The position numbers were made by a program, and so were the translations under genes. A stretch of DNA of 64,000 bases from Panonychus citri (Eukaryota > Arthropoda > Arachnida > Trombidiformes > Tetranychidae): assembly GCF_014898815.1 (NCBI RefSeq), contig NW_026515434.1, forward strand, positions 1 through 64,000. The letters are read 5' to 3'. Below are positions 25,339-35,435 of the stretch, piece by piece. How positions within the stretch are numbered: the first letter of the stretch is position 1; each line of letters starts with the position of its first letter. Below the pieces are notes generated by a model. It saw only the letters and a program-made list of their open reading frames with translations, searched no databases and was not told where the DNA came from.

Positions 25339-25533
25339 AGTTGATTTTTTTCAAATCTTGCGGAACTTTTTCTCTTCAATTCTGACTAGTGACATCTACT
25401 GGTTCACCCACCCGTTTCGTTTAAATATGAGAGGTCTGACTGTACCAAACACAATTAACATTCTGCATTCCAAGCAATTAGTTGATTGTTATTAGTTATA
25501 CAAAGGAATAGTTGTTTTCAAAGCGAACTCAAG

Positions 25534-26920
25534 ATGAAAATTGTTTTCATTCCTATGGATGCGTAAGTACATTTATTGTTACATTTAAAGTCCAAGTTTT
25601 CATTTTTTGTTAACATGAATTCTGTCATTGAATTTTGGTAGCTATGGTCATGTGAATTCATGTGTTGGACTGGCCAGAAATTTGATGCCCTTTGGGCATG
25701 AGATTTCTTTTATCGTCCCAACGAATTGGATTAAGACGGTCCAAGGCAATGGTTTTGCTATTGAATCGGTTCAGATCTCTGGATATGAAAAGGATGTCGA
25801 TCCACAGTCGGGATTTGGTACTTTTATGGATAAGCGAAATGAAACTTATGAAATGGAACCATTGGATAAGTTCAAGCATTTAAATGTTCCAATGCACGAT
25901 TATTTCCTCGAATTTTTGATCAAATGTAATGAACAATACGAGAAATTGTTGACCAAGATCAATCCAGATCTGATCATTTTTGACCATTGGACTACGGTAC
26001 CAGCAATCGTTAAACATGGAGTACCTTATATGTTACTATGGTCTTGTAGTCCAACTTTACCTTATTGGAAAGTCGGTGGTCCATCTTATTCATCTGGACT
26101 TGGAATCGACGATGGTCCGGAAAAGATTCAACGATTTCGAGATGATCTCAAAGATTGTATGAAAGAGATCGTGGTCAAGTTTAATCATTACTTTTCCAGT
26201 GAAGGTCTTGACATGGAAACTTTGGATTATCTTGATTTCACTGTTCTGGGTAGATCACCTTATCTTAATCTGTACTCATATCCAGAGGATTTGGACTATT
26301 CAGAATTTGGTCCAGTTCCCGATAAATGGTTCCGTCTAGATCACATGGTTCGGATTGAGGATAATGCTGCTCCTCTTGGAATCAGTGAAGACTTTTTCAA
26401 CACCGAAAGCAAAGTAATTTTATTTACTCTTGGCTCTCTGGGAACATCCAACTATCAACTATTAACCCGATTGATTGATATTCTTGCTTCATCTAAACAC
26501 AAGTTCATTGTATCCATGGGTATTCATCATGATAAGATTAAACTACCAGCAAATATGACCGGTAGCCAATTTCTAAATCAAATGAAGATTATGCCTCGAG
26601 TGGACATGGTAATTCACCATGGAGGTAACAACAGTTTGGTTGAGACTCTTTACTTTGGTAAACCTTTCATGGTTTTACCTTTGTTTGGTGATCAACATGA
26701 TAATGGTCGTCGAGTGATTGATAAAAAACTCGCCAAGAGTTTCCATCCACTTCGAGTAACTAGCGATGAATTACTTTCGGCGATCGATGAAACTTTGGCT
26801 GATCATAAATTGGCAGAAAGGATCCAATCAATTAGCAAGAAAATCAGAGAGACTCAAAGTTACAATAATTTGAATGAAAAGTTGATTGAAATTGTTGACC
26901 AACATAAACAATCAAAGTAA
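25534..26920 (+). CDS. UDP-glycosyltransferase, spider-mite (bacterial-derived) type
   Basis: Exons 25534-25562 and 25642-26920 give 435 aa. The first exon encodes MKIVFIPMDA and the second continues YGHVNSCVGLARNL, the N-terminal nucleotide-sugar fold with the H-x(n)-G-H start typical of GT1 enzymes. The C-terminal UGT signature is clear: MPRVDMVIHHGGNNSLVETL, then FGKPFMVLPLFGDQHDNGRR. There is no signal peptide and no C-terminal membrane anchor, unlike animal UGTs. Spider mites are known to lack the ancestral animal UGTs and to have re-acquired them by transfer from bacteria; this protein fits that group. Likely role: glucosylation of plant toxins and pesticides in the cytosol. Confidence 0.9.
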
Positions 26921-27509
26921 ACAAGATAAATATTGTCAATCTCTGTAACAACCAACAATTAGACAGCAACTTGACTTTCAATTAACCTCTAGACACTTGA
27001 TCATTGGATTAAAAATAAAATAAAATATAATATAATCGAGATGAAAATGACAATTAAAGTTGTTCAAATGTTTAAACTTTACGATAACAATTAACTGAAT
27101 CTAATCAGTTATCTGGAACAAATGAATAAATAATTATCTTGATGTTATTTGTGATTAATCATTTGTATACAAAGGTGACAAAACAATCAGATGAATAACC
27201 AATAAAATGTAACAATCATACCACCAAACAATTAATTTAACTTAAATCATTATCATCAATTGATTAACTTTTCTCATCAACTAAAACTCAAAATATAATA
27301 GAAAAAGTTAATCCTTTATCTTTGTTTACCATGATAATAATCTCATGTTAAGTGTTGGAATCATTGTACAATTAAGTAAAGTTAGATAATCACAATTAAC
27401 AATAACCAATGATTAAATTAGCAAAAAGATTATTTTTCATATGATTGTAATTATTTTTTTTCCAATTGTTACTAATCGAGCTTATCAATTATCTTATAAT
27501 GTTCACTTA
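26921..27509. other. Intergenic (UGT 3' region)
   Basis: AT-rich DNA with no recognisable gene. Confidence 0.5.
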
Positions 27510-28089
27510 CAGGTGTGGAGAGAAAGATTTGAGCCAAATTTAATCATTAATTTCTTGAATATTAATCATAGCAAATCAATTATTTTCCATGTTTAAGATA
27601 GAGAATTTAATTCTGAGTAGAAAACTATCAATTTTGAAAATTTTCTGAAAAAAAATCGATCGAAAAATTCAAATTTTCGAAAACACTGAAAAACGTGAAA
27701 TTACAAGATTTTCGGGTTTTTCGTCGCAAATTTTTAGTTTTTTTCGAATATTTCGAAATTGGTTAGGTTTTTTCGAAAAAAAACTTGATGAATATCTGTT
27801 TTCATACACGGAGAATAAGATGGACATGCTTTCGAAATCGAAAATCGAAAGATAAAAATTTTCGATTTTTCATTTTAGTCAAAAAATAACATTTTTGCAA
27901 TTTTTCAATTTTTAGTGTTTTCGAAAATTCGAAATTTTTTTTCGAATTCATGTCCAAAGCCACTCAAATTTAACGTCAATTTAAAGACAACTAAATATTC
28001 TATGCGAATTGCTGAAAAAATTTTCTTAAACTTGATTGTGCTTTATAAAATTAACGTTTTAATTTGGCTCAAATGATTCTCTCCACCTG
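27510..28089. mobile_element. 580-bp MITE with TA target duplication
   Basis: Left end CAGGTGTGGAGAGAAAGATTTGAGCCAAA; the right end is its imperfect inverse (TTTGGCTCAAAT...CTCTCCACCTG). Both ends are flanked by TA. The interior is full of TTTTCGAAAA-type words, including an inner inverted pair at about 27674-27690 and 27917-27933. It has no coding capacity. End sequence and TA duplication suggest a Tc1/mariner or pogo-type non-autonomous element. Confidence 0.75.
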
Positions 28090-28907
28090 TATTGGACTTT
28101 TCAATTTCTGTCAACCAATGAAATATTAGTCTTAATCAAAGTTAATCAAGACAAAGAATTAATCGAGTCCAAATTGAGTTTGAAACTTTCAAATTGAAAC
28201 TTTTTCTTGTATCGGATTTAGATACTCACATGGATTACATATCTTCAATAAGAATAAAGTATCAGCGGTAAATTTGATTTTCTATCAATTCTTTTCCGAG
28301 AGCAAAATTGATTTCGGGTCATCTTTTTTTCTTCTCTATTTTCTCATCATAATTTCAACGCAATTCCACAATTAATCAATTGATTTATATATTTTTTGAA
28401 TAATTAACACTCGGCGATTCTAATGAGACTATTTAATCAATTTTCTGTTGTTTCTTTCAAAATTTATTCCAAGATGTGACTCAGAAGATCCAACCAGAAG
28501 GTATCACATAAAGTGTTTGGTAGTGAAACTCATCATTGAAAAGTGTGATTTCCTTAATTTGTTAAATGGTCTCATTGTGAGAGAAATTTAAATTATCTGT
28601 TGATTGTGATTAGTGTAAATTCAACTAACTATTGGCTTGATTGGAATCTGATCGATTGAGAATTGAAGTTCTAGTTCTTTGAATTCTGGAATCTATTCAG
28701 TGATTTTCTTTACTTTCTTCATTCAATTTCCATTTTTTGTTACTTCTTTTTTATTTCTAATAGATTTTTAGACCTGGCGGGTTGAATCCAATTGGTTTCG
28801 AGTGTTTCGATTAAAGCGCAGACCAAAAAATATCTAGAGAATAACAAATAACAACCTAATCTATCTTATTGTTGATTCCTGAACGTTTCATATAACCAGA
28901 CTCGGAA
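28090..28907. other. Upstream region of the sDscam locus
   Basis: AT-rich DNA ahead of the first cassette. A CGCTTT word lies on the minus strand at 28814-28819 (AAAGCG on plus), about 90 bp before the start codon. Confidence 0.4.
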
Positions 28908-29763
28908 ATGATTCTTAAAGTTTTTCTCATCGTTCTACTTGCTAATTTATTCTCGTGTCAAAAGGGTAAGTCACCATTTTCTTTTATTCTTCAAAATTAA
29001 ATATTCTATTCTATTCTTTGGACAATAACAGTATTTACATTGACTGAATTTTAAAGGTCCCAAGGCTCGGTTGTCTTTTCTTCATAAGCCAAAAAATGGA
29101 GGTAAAACTGCTGTCGCTTGTTTGGTCGATACTGGAGAAGCTCCTTTTGACTTTAATTGGTACAAAGATGATCAACTAATCACTAATGAAGCTTCATTTC
29201 GGATCGATAAACTTGGAGATTCGTCTATCCTCAAAATAGAACCAATGAAATCTGATCTTAATGGAAAATACTCTTGTAGTGTTAAAAATTTGTTCGGTAT
29301 TGATTCACCTTCTATCGAGATCGCTGTTGAAGGTAGAGTAACAATCAGCAATTAGCACATTTATTTCCGTATTCAAGGTTAATCAAATTTCATCTTTTGT
29401 GGTTAATTAGGTTCACCTTCATGGAGATTCCAACAACCGAACATAAAAGCGAAAAACAAAGAAACTGTTTCTCTGAAATGTTCTGCCTCGGGTTATCCTT
29501 TGCCGAAAGTTATTTGGAAAAGATTTGATGGTAACTTTAATTTAGCTTCGATCAATTGGATTAAAGTTTTCTAATCTTATCCCTTTGAACTTTTACAGGC
29601 TCTAACTGGATTCCTTTAGGTGATGATCAGTCGATATTCAGAGTTTCACATGATGAGTTTAAGATTGAATCGATTAACAAAAATTTCCAGGGAAAATATG
29701 GTTGTGAGATATCAAATGGATTCGAACCAAATCTTTGGAATGAATTTATCATTGATATTATTG
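28908..29763 (+). CDS. sDscam 5' cassette 1 (signal peptide, Ig1, Ig2)
   Basis: Exons 28908-28965 (signal peptide MILKVFLIVLLANLFSCQK), 29057-29332 (Ig1), 29411-29530 (Ig2 first half) and 29599-29763 (Ig2 second half). All internal joints are phase 1 and the last donor (ATTG|GTAAGA) is phase 1, so it can join the shared Ig3 exon at 44236. Ig cysteines and tryptophans are present (VACLV...WYKDD...YSCSV; KCSAS...WKRF...YGCEI). It is the most divergent of the upstream cassettes. Confidence 0.88.
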
Positions 29764-29805
29764 GTAAGATATTAAGGGAAATGGTTTGTACTCTGGTAAT
29801 TCAGA

Positions 29806-29816
29806 GATCGCGGTTT
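29806..29816 (+). promoter_or_regulatory. GATCGCGGTTT element before cassette 2
   Basis: A GC-core word (GATCGCGGTTTAAT) about 105 bp upstream of the cassette 2 start. The same core GATCGCGGT precedes cassette 12 at nearly the same distance, and GGCGGTTTAAT precedes cassette 13. Confidence 0.45.
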
Positions 29817-29913
29817 AATTTTGTAAATGAGACTTGAGCAGAGGCCTTTTCATATCGATGTAATTTAGATTCAATCGGTTGTTGATTTGAACAGAAAATT
29901 TTCTTACAGCAAA

Positions 29914-30772
29914 ATGATTCAAATCAATTCTTTAACCCTTGTGATCATTCACATTGTCTTACTTACTTGTAGTAATACAATTAATTGTCAAAACGGTGAG
30001 TACATTGTCATTGATTATCTTCAATTAGACTAATTTGTTGACTATTTAATAGCTCCAAAGGCTGGCCAGATATCTTTATTATCTAAACCCAAGGAAGGAG
30101 GAACAGCATCTTTTGCTTGTACAGCTGAGATTGGCGATAGACCTTTGAATTTCAAATGGTCCAGAGATGGAGAAGTTGTAATGAAAACAGAAACAATCAG
30201 GATTGAACAATTAACTCGAGACTCATCTTTATTGGTGATTGATCCATTTCTGCTAAACACAATGGAAACTATTCTTGTGTAATTAGTAACAATTATGGAC
30301 AAGATTCTACATCTATACTGATTGGAATCGAAGGTAAAATAACTCGTTCTTGTTAACAATCAAGTTTCTACAAATTATTTTTATTGATACTTTCAGGATC
30401 ACCTAATTGGATTGAACAACCCAATGATTTAAAAGTTAAATATGGACAATTAATTGATGTTAAATGTCTTGTTTCTGGTTACCCGAAACCTAAAGTCCAA
30501 TGGAAAAAGTTAACTGGTTAGTTTAAAATAATTTGTTACGATTTTTTATCCGCTATTTTCATAGTAATTTATGATTGATATTTTCTTATTATTCTTACAC
30601 AATTTAGGCTCAATTTGGACTGAAATGGAATCAATTAGTTATGAAATCGACAATTCTGGACAACATTTGAAAATTTACAATTCCACTCGAAACAATCAAG
30701 GTAGATATGGATGCTCTGTCTCGAATGGTATTCAACCTGATCTATGGACAGAATTTTCCATAACCATTGAAG
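29914..30772 (+). pseudogene. sDscam cassette 2, frameshifted in Ig1
   Basis: Exons 29914-29995, 30053-30333, 30397-30516 and 30608-30772. The Ig1 exon is 281 nt where frame needs a multiple of three (neighbours are 279). Reading shifts at the T run 30247-30249, and the frame meets TAA before the second Ig cysteine. The sequence after the shift still encodes a normal end (NYGQDSTSILIGIEG). All splice sites are intact. It is either a recently broken cassette or one missed base in the assembly. Confidence 0.8.
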
Positions 30773-30806
30773 GTATTTGTTGAATATTATTTTCTATGTA
30801 ATTTCA

Positions 30807-30825
30807 CTTGGAATTGGCGCTTTTC
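30807..30825 (+). promoter_or_regulatory. Cassette promoter element, copy before cassette 3
   Basis: CTTGGAATTGGCGCTTTTC. Its GGCGCTTT core is at 30816-30823, 44 bp after the last cassette 2 exon and 120 bp before the cassette 3 start. Confidence 0.7.
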
Positions 30826-30935
30826 TACTTTGACATAATCTTATTTGACCAAAGAAAATATTGAACATATGATTAACAGAAACTTTAAGCTTGTTTGTAA
30901 TATAATCGTGATTGATAATTGTTTTGGTGGACAAA

Positions 30936-31749
30936 ATGTTTCTATTCACTTTGATTGTTTTCTGTTTATTCAGAAACCAAGTAAATGGACAAGAGAGTAA
31001 GTATTGTTGGTAAGTAACAATTAAATCGATGGTAATCTGATTATCTTTGTATTTTCAGGTCCAAAAGTAGCTCCATTTTCATCTATAGTTAAACCAGTAA
31101 TCGGTGGGAAGACATCATTCACTTGTCAATCTCTAACGGGATCATCTCCATTTCAGATTGTTTGGTTCAAGAATAACAAAGAAATTCAAGATTCGATAGA
31201 AACCAGGATTCGTAATAATGAGGACTCATCAATGTTAATCATTGATTCAATCAAATCAAGTCACTCTGCTAATTATACATGTAAAATCTCAAATAGATTT
31301 GGTTATGACTCTTACTCGAGTGAACTGCTAGTTGAAGGTATGACTTTCGAACTCTTTGACCTAAGCATTTAACTATTAGTTAGTTTTTCTTAATAATACA
31401 ATCAAAAGGTTCACCAAATTGGATTGAGAAACCAACTAATCTAAAATTGAAATATGGACAATCAGTTGACATCAAATGTCTTGCCTCCGGTTATCCATCA
31501 CCAAGAATTCAATGGAAAAGATTTAAAGGTGAACATTTATTGTGACCTTCTTTCGAATTCTAATTTTTTTATTCATCTTAAATAATCAAGGTTCATCTTG
31601 GAAAACAATTGATTCCAATGATATGATTAAGATCGATAACAATTTGAAAATTATCAATATTTCTCAACATCATCAAGGAAAATATGGATGTTCAGCCTCG
31701 AATGGTATTCAACCTGATCTATGGACAGAATTTGAAATGATTGTTGAAG
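30936..31749 (+). CDS. sDscam 5' cassette 3
   Basis: Exons 30936-30996 (MFLFTLIVFCLF... signal ending VNGQE), 31059-31337 (Ig1, PKVAPFSSIVKPVIGGKTSF), 31409-31528 and 31591-31749 (Ig2 halves). All junctions are phase 1. Ig1 keeps the two cysteines and the C-strand Trp; the usual HSGNYTC reads HSANYTC here. Ig2 ends FEMIVEG. It would splice to the constant exon at 44236. Confidence 0.9.
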
Positions 31750-31775
31750 GTATTTCTTTAAATTTCTCTTGATAA

Positions 31776-31794
31776 CTTGGAATTGGCGCTTTAT
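31776..31794 (+). promoter_or_regulatory. Cassette promoter element, copy before cassette 4
   Basis: CTTGGAATTGGCGCTTTAT, core 31785-31792, 122 bp before the cassette 4 ATG. Confidence 0.7.
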
Positions 31795-31906
31795 ATTTTT
31801 GACATAATCTCATTTGATCCCAAGAAATTAGATGAAAATAGTAAACAATCAACACAGATCATTGCAAATGATTACGATCATCATGTATTTACCTTTTATT
31901 AGCAAA

Positions 31907-32747
31907 ATGTTTGGTGTTTTACTAACTTTTTATCTTTTCCAAAGTCATCAAGTTAATGGATTTCAAAGTAAGTATTGATTATATCATTTTTAGTCGTATT
32001 AATTTCCAATTAATTGTATCATCTAAATTTTGAACAAAAGGTCCAAAAGTAGCTCCATTCACATCTTTAGTTAAACCAGTGATCGGAGGTAAGACTTCAT
32101 TCACTTGTCAATCTCTTACTGGGTCAACACCATTGCAAATAAATTGGTTGAAAGATGATAAACAAATTGAAGATTTACCAGCAATTAAAGTTTTAACAAA
32201 TGGTGAAGTGTCAACATTAATAATCGATACAATTCAATCAACCCATTCTGGTAATTATACTTGTAGGATAACCAATAGGTATGGACACGATTCTCAAAGT
32301 ACTCAACTTTTGGTTGAAGGTAAATTGTTGATCATGCTGATTGTTTGTATTTTGTTTTACTTAATTGATATTAATTTATATTTTCCCATAACCTTAGGAC
32401 CTCCTAATTGGATTAATAAACCTTCAAGTATGAAATTTAAATTATCTCAATCAGTTATCATGAGATGTGCAGCATCAGGTTATCCTGAACCAAAGACTCA
32501 ATGGAAAAGACTACAAGGTTAGTATAGAAATCTAATTGTGTATGTTAATTAACTTTTTGAAAACTTCTCTTTTCTTATTAAGGTTCTTCTTGGATAGAAT
32601 TGAATTCATTCAATGATCGAATCAAAATTGAGGATAACAGATTAAAAATTTCTAAAGTAAATCGAAATGATTCCGGAATCTTTGGTTGTTCAATTTCAAA
32701 TGGATTAGAACCTAATCTTTGGACAGAATTTAACTTGACCATTGAAG
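31907..32747 (+). CDS. sDscam 5' cassette 4
   Basis: Exons 31907-31967 (signal peptide, VNGFQ end), 32041-32319 (Ig1), 32398-32517 and 32583-32747 (Ig2 halves), with consistent phase 1 joints. Ig1 begins PKVAPFTSLVKPVIGGKTSF and has HSGNYTCRITNRYGHDS. The Ig2 C-strand reads TQWKRLQG and the F-strand FGCSISNG. Confidence 0.9.
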
Positions 32748-32784
32748 GTGAACTTTTCTTTTAAACTTTTTCCATTCTTTTTAC

Positions 32785-32803
32785 TTGAAACTTGGCGCTT
32801 TCA
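32785..32803 (+). promoter_or_regulatory. Cassette promoter element, copy before cassette 5
   Basis: CTTGAAACTTGGCGCTTTC, core 32794-32801, 137 bp before the cassette 5 ATG (the longest spacing of the set; an in-frame ATG 21 nt further upstream would make it 116). Confidence 0.7.
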
Positions 32804-32930
32804 TCATGAGAAAAACCTTTACCATTGGTTAATTCACTTCTCTTTAACATTAGTCACAATCTAACAATCATCTTAAATCATATTCTGTAATATTATTAAT
32901 AATATCGAAATGTCCATATTATATGAAAAG

Positions 32931-33761
32931 ATGCTTCGATTGTTAACAATTATTTCCACTTTCAGTTTAATTCTCACTGTAGATGGACAAGAAAGTAAGT
33001 ATATTCACCACAATCAGTATCGAAAATGATTCTAATGTTTTCCTTTTTGGCCTCTCGTTAATATTTAGGTCCTAAAGTTGCTCCATTCTCATCAATAGTA
33101 AAACCAGTGATCGGTGGTAAAACATCATTCGCTTGTCAAAGTCTTTATGGTTCACCTCCACTTCAGATTACATGGTTTAAAGATGGAAAACAATTACTTG
33201 ATTCACAAACAATACGAATTCGAACCAATGAAGATGGTTCTATGTTAATTATCACAACAATACAATCAAGTCATTCAGGAAATTATACTTGCAAGATATC
33301 AAATTCTTATGGCCAAGATTCATATACAGCTCATCTTCTTGTTGAAGGTAATCATTGGATATTTATGATTGATTTAGTTTAACTGACAATTTTAAATTCA
33401 TATTAAAGGCTCTCCAAATTGGATTGAGAAACCTCAGAACATAAAATCTCATCATGGTGAAACAATTACAATTAATTGTCTTGTCTCTGGACATCCAAAA
33501 CCTAAGGTTCAATGGAAAAGACTTGAGGGTAAATTTGTTTCGACTCATTTTCGTTGATCCAATATTATTAATACTATTATCTCTTAGATTCATCATGGAA
33601 AACTATTGCTGGTGATAATTTTATTCACTCTAATCTGCAACAATTTAACCATAAATTGATTATTTCCAATGTCACTCGTAATGAGAATGGTCGATATGGT
33701 TGTTCAGTATCAAATGGAATCAAACCAGATCTTTGGTCTGAATTTGATGTAACAATTGAAG
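32931..33761 (+). CDS. sDscam 5' cassette 5
   Basis: Exons 32931-32994 (signal peptide ending VDGQE), 33069-33347 (Ig1), 33409-33528 and 33588-33761 (Ig2 halves). All phase 1. Ig1 has SLYGSPPLQITWFKDGKQ and HSGNYTCKISNSYGQDS. Ig2 has VSGHPKPKVQWKRLEG and GRYGCSVSNGIKPDLW. Confidence 0.9.
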
Positions 33762-33794
33762 GTAAAGTTTATACAAATTGGACTTTAAATTTTG

Positions 33795-33813
33795 CTTGAA
33801 ATCGGCGCTTTTA
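33795..33813 (+). promoter_or_regulatory. Cassette promoter element, copy before cassette 6
   Basis: CTTGAAATCGGCGCTTTTA, core 33804-33811, 112 bp before the cassette 6 ATG. Confidence 0.7.
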
Positions 33814-33915
33814 TGTTTCTTTTCATCTAATGTGTAAATAATATTTTCGAGGTTCATAATTGTTATCATTCTGTAATAATCTGCTCTCGGGTAATCTAAA
33901 TTGTTGCTAATCACA

Positions 33916-34735
33916 ATGTCTTTGACTTTGGTTTGGTTATTTATCGTATCAATTGGATTAAGCTATGGACAAGAAGGTTAGTAATTGGTAAATCGATTTA
34001 TCCGAATTGTTAATTTCTAATTTCTTCATTTATTCTTAGCTCCAAAAGTGGCTCCTTTTGCTCCATTGATAAAACCTAAGCTCTCAGGTAAAACATCATT
34101 GTCATGTCAAAGTTCATCTGGTACTTCACCTCTTTATGTTACATGGATAAAGGATGGAACAGTTTTACAAGATTCATCTTTCGTTAGAATCCAATCATCT
34201 AATGATCCATCGATGTTGATTATTGATTCGATTACTTCAAGTCATTCGGGAAATTATACTTGTAAAATGTCCAATAGGTTTGGTCATGATTCTTATACAA
34301 CTGAACTTGTTGTTGAAGGTAAAATTCTGATTGAAATTTCTTCTTGGTCACATCTTTAACTGTTCTTGTTATTGTCTATTTAGGTCCACCCAATTGGATT
34401 GAAAAACCGAGAGATATTAAATCTCATCATGGTGAAACAATTAAAGTTAATTGTCTTGTCTCAGGTTTTCCAATATCAAGAATTCAATGGAAGAGACTAC
34501 AAGGTATGAGTTTAAAAGTTCAGTCCTGATCTCATTTCTAATAATGTTCAATTTCTTGTATTTTCAGGTGCAACTTGGACAAACATTGACAATAGATTGA
34601 TGATTAATATTAAACAATCAAATGATAAACTAATAATTTCAAACGCTTCTCGATCTGCCAATGGTAAATATGGATGTGCTGCATCGAACGGTATAAATCC
34701 CGATCTTTGGTCTGAATTTGATGTAACAATCGAAG
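33916..34735 (+). CDS. sDscam 5' cassette 6
   Basis: Exons 33916-33976 (signal peptide ending LSYGQE), 34040-34318 (Ig1), 34384-34503 and 34568-34735 (Ig2 halves). All phase 1. Ig1 reads KPKLSGKTSLSCQSSSGTSP; Ig2 has LVSGFPISRIQWKRLQG and GKYGCAASNGINPDLW. Confidence 0.9.
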
Positions 34736-34767
34736 GTAAAGTTTATCAAACATTTTGTTCAATCTCT

Positions 34768-34786
34768 CTTGAAATCGGCGCTTTTA
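34768..34786 (+). promoter_or_regulatory. Cassette promoter element, copy before remnant cassette 7
   Basis: CTTGAAATCGGCGCTTTTA, core 34777-34784. It is still a perfect consensus copy although the cassette behind it has lost its Ig exons. Confidence 0.7.
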
Positions 34787-34842
34787 GGTCTTAATTGTAC
34801 AGTTTTCGATATTAAGCAAAATTATCACATTATCGAAATCAA

Positions 34843-35024
34843 ATGTCAATCAAAATTTATGTTCACCTTTCGTATGATTGTACATTTTGTCGTCTTCAAA
34901 CTATGGACTCAAAGGTGAGTAAATTGATTTGACAAGCAACTAATTAGTTGACTTTTGTTTGAATTTTTTTACATTCAAATCTACAAATTTCAAGTATATT
35001 GTAGTTGATGTAATCGAAGGTAAA
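34843..35024 (+). pseudogene. sDscam cassette 7, deletion remnant
   Basis: A signal-exon relic (CTATGGACTCAAAG|GTGAGT at 34901-34920, compare TTATGGACAAGAAG in live cassettes) is followed after about 90 bp by the tail of an Ig2 exon (GTTGATGTAATCGAAG|GTAAAA ending 35024). Everything between the two, Ig1 and most of Ig2, is absent. Confidence 0.65.
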
Positions 35025-35435
35025 AGTTTGATTGTTTCGAAATTGAATCGAATTGTTTTATAGAAAAGGAAATTTTTTTATTGATTGGATTCTCTTTCTG
35101 TAGTATTAAAACAAAAGAAATAAAAATTCAGGTAATTTAACTGGTGAAATTAATAAGTTGAGAAGTTACTTTCCAGTTTAAGTTACATGTTTATAATTTG
35201 TTAGGTAATTTATATGCATAAATAATTAGTTAATTGTCAATAAATTTCAAATAACCTTGAAGCGACTATCAAGTTCAAGATTAAAGTTAAAGTGATAATT
35301 AGTATATAATTTGTATAAACAGGCAGGAAATTTAGAATGAAAAAATCTCATAGAAAAAGTGAAAGTTGATTAAAATTATCTGCTATTTTAACTAAAAGAG
35401 TTTAATTTTTGACTAAATTAGTTTGACGATTATAA
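35025..35435. other. Gap between remnant cassette and beta-PIX 3' end
   Basis: AT-rich DNA with no recognisable exon. Confidence 0.5.

Larger units (their letters stand above)
24405..25442. mobile_element. pogo/Tigger-like DNA transposon remnant
   Basis: A 1038-bp element bounded by inverted ends CAGTCAGACCTCTCATATTT / AAATATGAGAGGTCTGACTG and flanked by TA on both sides, the target duplication of Tc1/mariner/pogo elements. Near its right end a frame at 25120-25338 encodes IRIANLAWQDVKSDTIVNCW, the conserved C-terminal segment of Tigger/pogo transposases (DDE superfamily). The rest of the transposase is gone, so it is non-autonomous. It also holds a triplicated 26-bp unit at 24635-24711 and an inner inverted copy of the end at 25127-25147. 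It ends 91 bp before the UGT start codon. Confidence 0.8.
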
